Origin: Wansuia hejianensis
GTDB taxonomy: Bacteria; Bacillota; Clostridia; Lachnospirales; Lachnospiraceae
DNA length: 64,000 nt
Assembly: GCF_014337215.1 (NCBI RefSeq)
Contig: NZ_CP060635.1
Coordinates: forward strand, 1,067,501 to 1,131,500
Direction of reading: 5' to 3'
Part shown: positions 61,901 to 64,000 of the stretch, in pieces
Layout: each line of letters begins with the position of its first letter
Numbering within the stretch: the stretch's first letter is position 1
The notes under the pieces: generated by a model
Told to the model about the DNA's origin: nothing
The model's input: the letters and a program-made list of their open reading frames with translations, nothing else
Database searches by the model: none
Made by a program: the position numbers and the translations under genes

Positions 61901-62313
61901 TAATTGTTTGTTTTTAGTATCTTTACCTATGTATTCTCGTTCGGCCAAACATTCGACAAATTATACTCTGATTTTTCTAACAGCATTGATTGCATTTATG
62001 AAGTTTTCCCCTGCCTCTTTCTTTAATCAGCTCCCTCTGCTCCTGCGCTCTGCGCCTTTTTGCGATATTTTATCCGTACAATTCATCACCTACTTTCCCT
62101 GTACACAAAAAAAGAACAAAAGATATCATGACAAGTCATTTTTTATCTCTTATTCTCTGCGATAACAAGTATTCAGTTGAATTGGTACAGCCGGTTCTCC
62201 TGCGCTGTTATGTTTTATTATAAACATTTTTAATAAATTGTCAAGAATATTTTTTGCATTTTTAATCATTTTTATTTTTGTATCTTATTCACCGTTCAAT
62301 TATCAAAAAATAG
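61901..62313. other. AT-rich intergenic region between divergent promoters, no gene seen
   Basis: Visibly AT-rich with long T runs and no start preceded by a Shine-Dalgarno site. Short frames here (for example 61908-62165) have no recognisable protein character. It is the divergent control region of the locus; binding sites for a repressor or CcpA could be here but none was recognised with confidence. Confidence 0.6.
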
Positions 62314-62342
62314 TTGACAAGTGTTGAGAAATCATTTATCAT
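62314..62342 (+). promoter_or_regulatory. promoter of the FGGY kinase gene
   Basis: TTGACA (62314-62319), 17-base spacer, TATCAT (62337-62342). Transcription from about 62349 gives a leader of about 200 bases containing the terminator at 62386-62439. Confidence 0.8.
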
Positions 62343-62385
62343 AAAAGCATACAAATTTAACAATTTTGTGCGCTATGCTAAGAGT

Positions 62386-62439
62386 AAAAAAGAGCTATGC
62401 ATACATAACATTCTTTTGTTATGTGCCGGCTCTTTTTTT
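62386..62439 (+). terminator. leader terminator (attenuator) upstream of the FGGY kinase
   Basis: AAAAAAGAGC (62386-62395) pairs with GCTCTTTTTTT (62429-62439), with an inner hairpin ACATAAC/GTTATGT (62403-62409 with 62418-62424); a T7 run follows. It lies between promoter and gene, so expression needs antitermination. GCTATGC occurs twice before and in the 5' arm (62373-62379, 62394-62400), a possible recognition or competitor element. Confidence 0.75.
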
Positions 62440-62546
62440 GTTGTACAAGTTATATTTTCAGCGGGAAAGGAAGGTGGAGCATTCAGAGCTAAGAGCCCCG
62501 GCACGGAAAGCAAAAGAAAAATCAAATGAACAGGAGAGGGAAAACT

Positions 62547-64000
62547 ATGAGCAGACATTTAACATTAGGAATCGACATTGGGACATCCAGTGTAAAAGCC
62601 AGAATTCTGAATACTGCAACAAACCAGGTGGTCGCTGCCGGTCAGCAGGCCCACCCTCTGATCTTATCCAAACCTGGCTATGCGGAGCAAGAGGGGGACA
62701 GCTATTGGAATGCGGTTGTTTCTGCCATCCGCCAGTGCCTGGCCTGCGGGGATTTCGCCAATGACATCGCCGGTGTGGGTATCTCTGGCCTGGTGGGCGT
62801 GGCCCTTCCCATCGATACCAACGGAAAACCCATCCGCCCGGGAATGATCTGGATGGACGCCCGCGCCGAGGAAGAATGCGAAGATATCCGCAGATCTGTC
62901 GGCGAAAAAGCTATTAATGATAATAACGGTAACCGCATCGCCTGCTGGTTCGTAGAACCTAAAGCCCTGTGGATGAAAAAGCATGAACCTGAGCTTTTTG
63001 AAAAAACCTACAAATTCCTGTCCCCTGCCGGCTACTGTACATACCGCCTGAGCAGCGCGTTCACCATCAACAAAGGCGATGCCGGCCTCTTCTATCCTTA
63101 CAATTATCAGGAAGGCGAATGGAACCCTGAACTGGCGGAAAAGATCGGAATCCCCATTGATAAATATCCGAAAATTTATAACAGTGACGATGTGATCGGC
63201 ACCGTTACAGAGCGTGCCGCCCAGGAAACCGGGCTCCGCAAGGGAACTGTCGTAGTCGCCGGCGGCACCGATATCAGCTCCGCGGCTCTCGGCTGCGGTG
63301 TTACAAAAGCGGGCCAGGCCTATTATTCCATGGGCACCGGATCTAATCTGGGAATTATGATTCCCACGGAAGACCGCAAGGATGAATACCGCATTCTCAA
63401 ATGGCCCCATGTGCTGAACGGTCTGACTATGTTCGACGCGCCCATGGCTTTTACCGGCGCTTCCCTGAACTGGTACCGGGACACCTTCGCAGAACACGAG
63501 GTCCTGATGGCGAAGCAGGCAGGCCTGAATGTCTTTTCACTATTTGACAAATACGCCTCCGCTTCTGATCCCGGCGCCGGAGGCCTCCTCTACCTGCCCT
63601 ATATGGGCAACACGCTGTCGCCCAACTGGAATCCCAGCTCAAAGGGGATCTTCTTCGGCGCCAGCATCGGAACTACGAAGGCTGACTGGCTGCGCGCGCT
63701 GATGGAGGGAGTCGCTTTTGACCTCTTCAGCAACATAAAGATCGCTCTGGCCAGCGGGGCCAAGATCGATAAGCTGACCTTGAACGGCGGGCCGACCAAG
63801 AGTTCTTTCTGGAACAGGATTACCGCCGACGTGACCGGCATCCCCCTGGAAACCACAAATGTAGATGAGGCGGCGCCCCTGGGCGATGCGATCCTCGCGG
63901 CAAAGGGAGCAGGAATCTACCAGTCACTGACCGAACCTCTCAGCCATCTGGTGAAAGTGACCGGCTCGATCGAGCCAGACCCCGCCGTCCATGAAATGTA
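62547..64000 (+). CDS. FGGY family carbohydrate kinase (xylulokinase-like), 3' end beyond window
   Basis: 484 complete codons are visible. It opens RHLTLGIDIGTSSVKARI (phosphate-binding site 1), has GVGISGLVGVALPIDTNG, IWMDARAEEEC, KKGTVVVAGGTDISSAAL-like region and LNGGPTKSSFWNRITADV in the C-terminal domain. FGGY kinases phosphorylate sugars or polyols; this one is closest in pattern to xylulokinase/LyxK-type members, but the substrate cannot be fixed. GGAGAGGGAAAACT precedes the ATG. Its divergent position to glpP, the dehydrogenase and the ABC transporter suggests that it phosphorylates the product of the dehydrogenase. Confidence 0.92.
   Translation, partial: MSRHLTLGIDIGTSSVKARILNTATNQVVAAGQQAHPLILSKPGYAEQEGDSYWNAVVSAIRQCLACGDFANDIAGVGISGLVGVALPIDTNGKPIRPGMIWMDARAEEECEDIRRSVGEKAINDNNGNRIACWFVEPKALWMKKHEPELFEKTYKFLSPAGYCTYRLSSAFTINKGDAGLFYPYNYQEGEWNPELAEKIGIPIDKYPKIYNSDDVIGTVTERAAQETGLRKGTVVVAGGTDISSAALGCGVTKAGQAYYSMGTGSNLGIMIPTEDRKDEYRILKWPHVLNGLTMFDAPMAFTGASLNWYRDTFAEHEVLMAKQAGLNVFSLFDKYASASDPGAGGLLYLPYMGNTLSPNWNPSSKGIFFGASIGTTKADWLRALMEGVAFDLFSNIKIALASGAKIDKLTLNGGPTKSSFWNRITADVTGIPLETTNVDEAAPLGDAILAAKGAGIYQSLTEPLSHLVKVTGSIEPDPAVHEM

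Noticed and set aside
61908..62165. 85-codon open frame in the AT-rich divergent region
   Set aside because: No Shine-Dalgarno site, AT-driven composition, no recognisable pattern.
62664..63497. 277-codon open frame on the minus strand
   Set aside because: Antisense to the FGGY kinase, whose frame carries the conserved motifs; no Shine-Dalgarno site.

Overview
The window (about 50% GC) reads as the chromosome of a spore-forming, anaerobic member of the Firmicutes, most likely a Lachnospiraceae-type gut clostridium. Pointers to this are an alpha/beta-type small acid-soluble spore protein, the YtfI/YtfJ (GerW-family) sporulation pair, a complete Rnf complex, a small conserved protein I associate with Lachnospiraceae (29850-30197), Gram-positive Shine-Dalgarno sites (GGAGG) and many exact -35/-10 promoters. 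No tRNA, rRNA, CRISPR array, transposase or phage gene was seen.

Layout. 1-5.4 kb: end of a spore protein gene, a DUF6465 gene, and the asp23-fakA-recG operon opposite rpmB. 5.4-26.8 kb: a 12-gene type IV pilus operon on the minus strand, driven by one strong promoter at 26779-26807. It contains major pilin, a small membrane protein, prepilin peptidase, PilC, a PilM-PilN fusion, PilO, PilB, PilT, a giant 3761-residue pilin-signal protein and three minor pilins. 26.9-30.7 kb: methylglyoxal synthase, a GlcG/HbpS-like gene with a consensus promoter and a large operator-like palindrome, the ytfI-ytfJ pair followed by an unannotated-size 46-residue membrane protein, and a NUDIX hydrolase. 30.8-38.6 kb: a SEDS/PBP pair with overlapping genes, a U32 protein, zapA and ruvAB. 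38.1-45.5 kb: rnfCDGEAB followed by apbE, a NusG-domain-II protein and a Gx transporter component, interrupted by a 450-base palindromic element. 45.8-51.8 kb: a YprB-like nuclease, then rpiR-HI0933-cmk-ispH-rpsA. 51.9-53.3 kb: a cation:proton antiporter under what looks like a fluoride riboswitch. 53.3-64 kb: a ribose-type ABC transporter with malic enzyme, an Ldh2/YiaK-family dehydrogenase and a GlpP-type antiterminator, divergent from a FGGY kinase that runs off the window.

How the parts fit. The pilus operon has both an extension (PilB) and a retraction (PilT) ATPase and could support a dynamic surface fibre; the giant protein, with about 37 GLUG-like repeats and a discoidin-like segment, is the natural candidate for its adhesive tip. 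The Rnf genes with ApbE (flavinylation) form a ferredoxin:NAD+ ion pump. The distal sugar locus looks like an import-oxidise-phosphorylate pathway with antitermination control.

The least expected items are the giant pilin; a family of small structured repeats at three intergenic loci (18.65, 45.5 and 54.9 kb) whose stems show compensatory base changes; the large inverted repeat inside the Rnf/apbE region; and the riboswitch-controlled antiporter. All calls are from reading the sequence; no database search was run.
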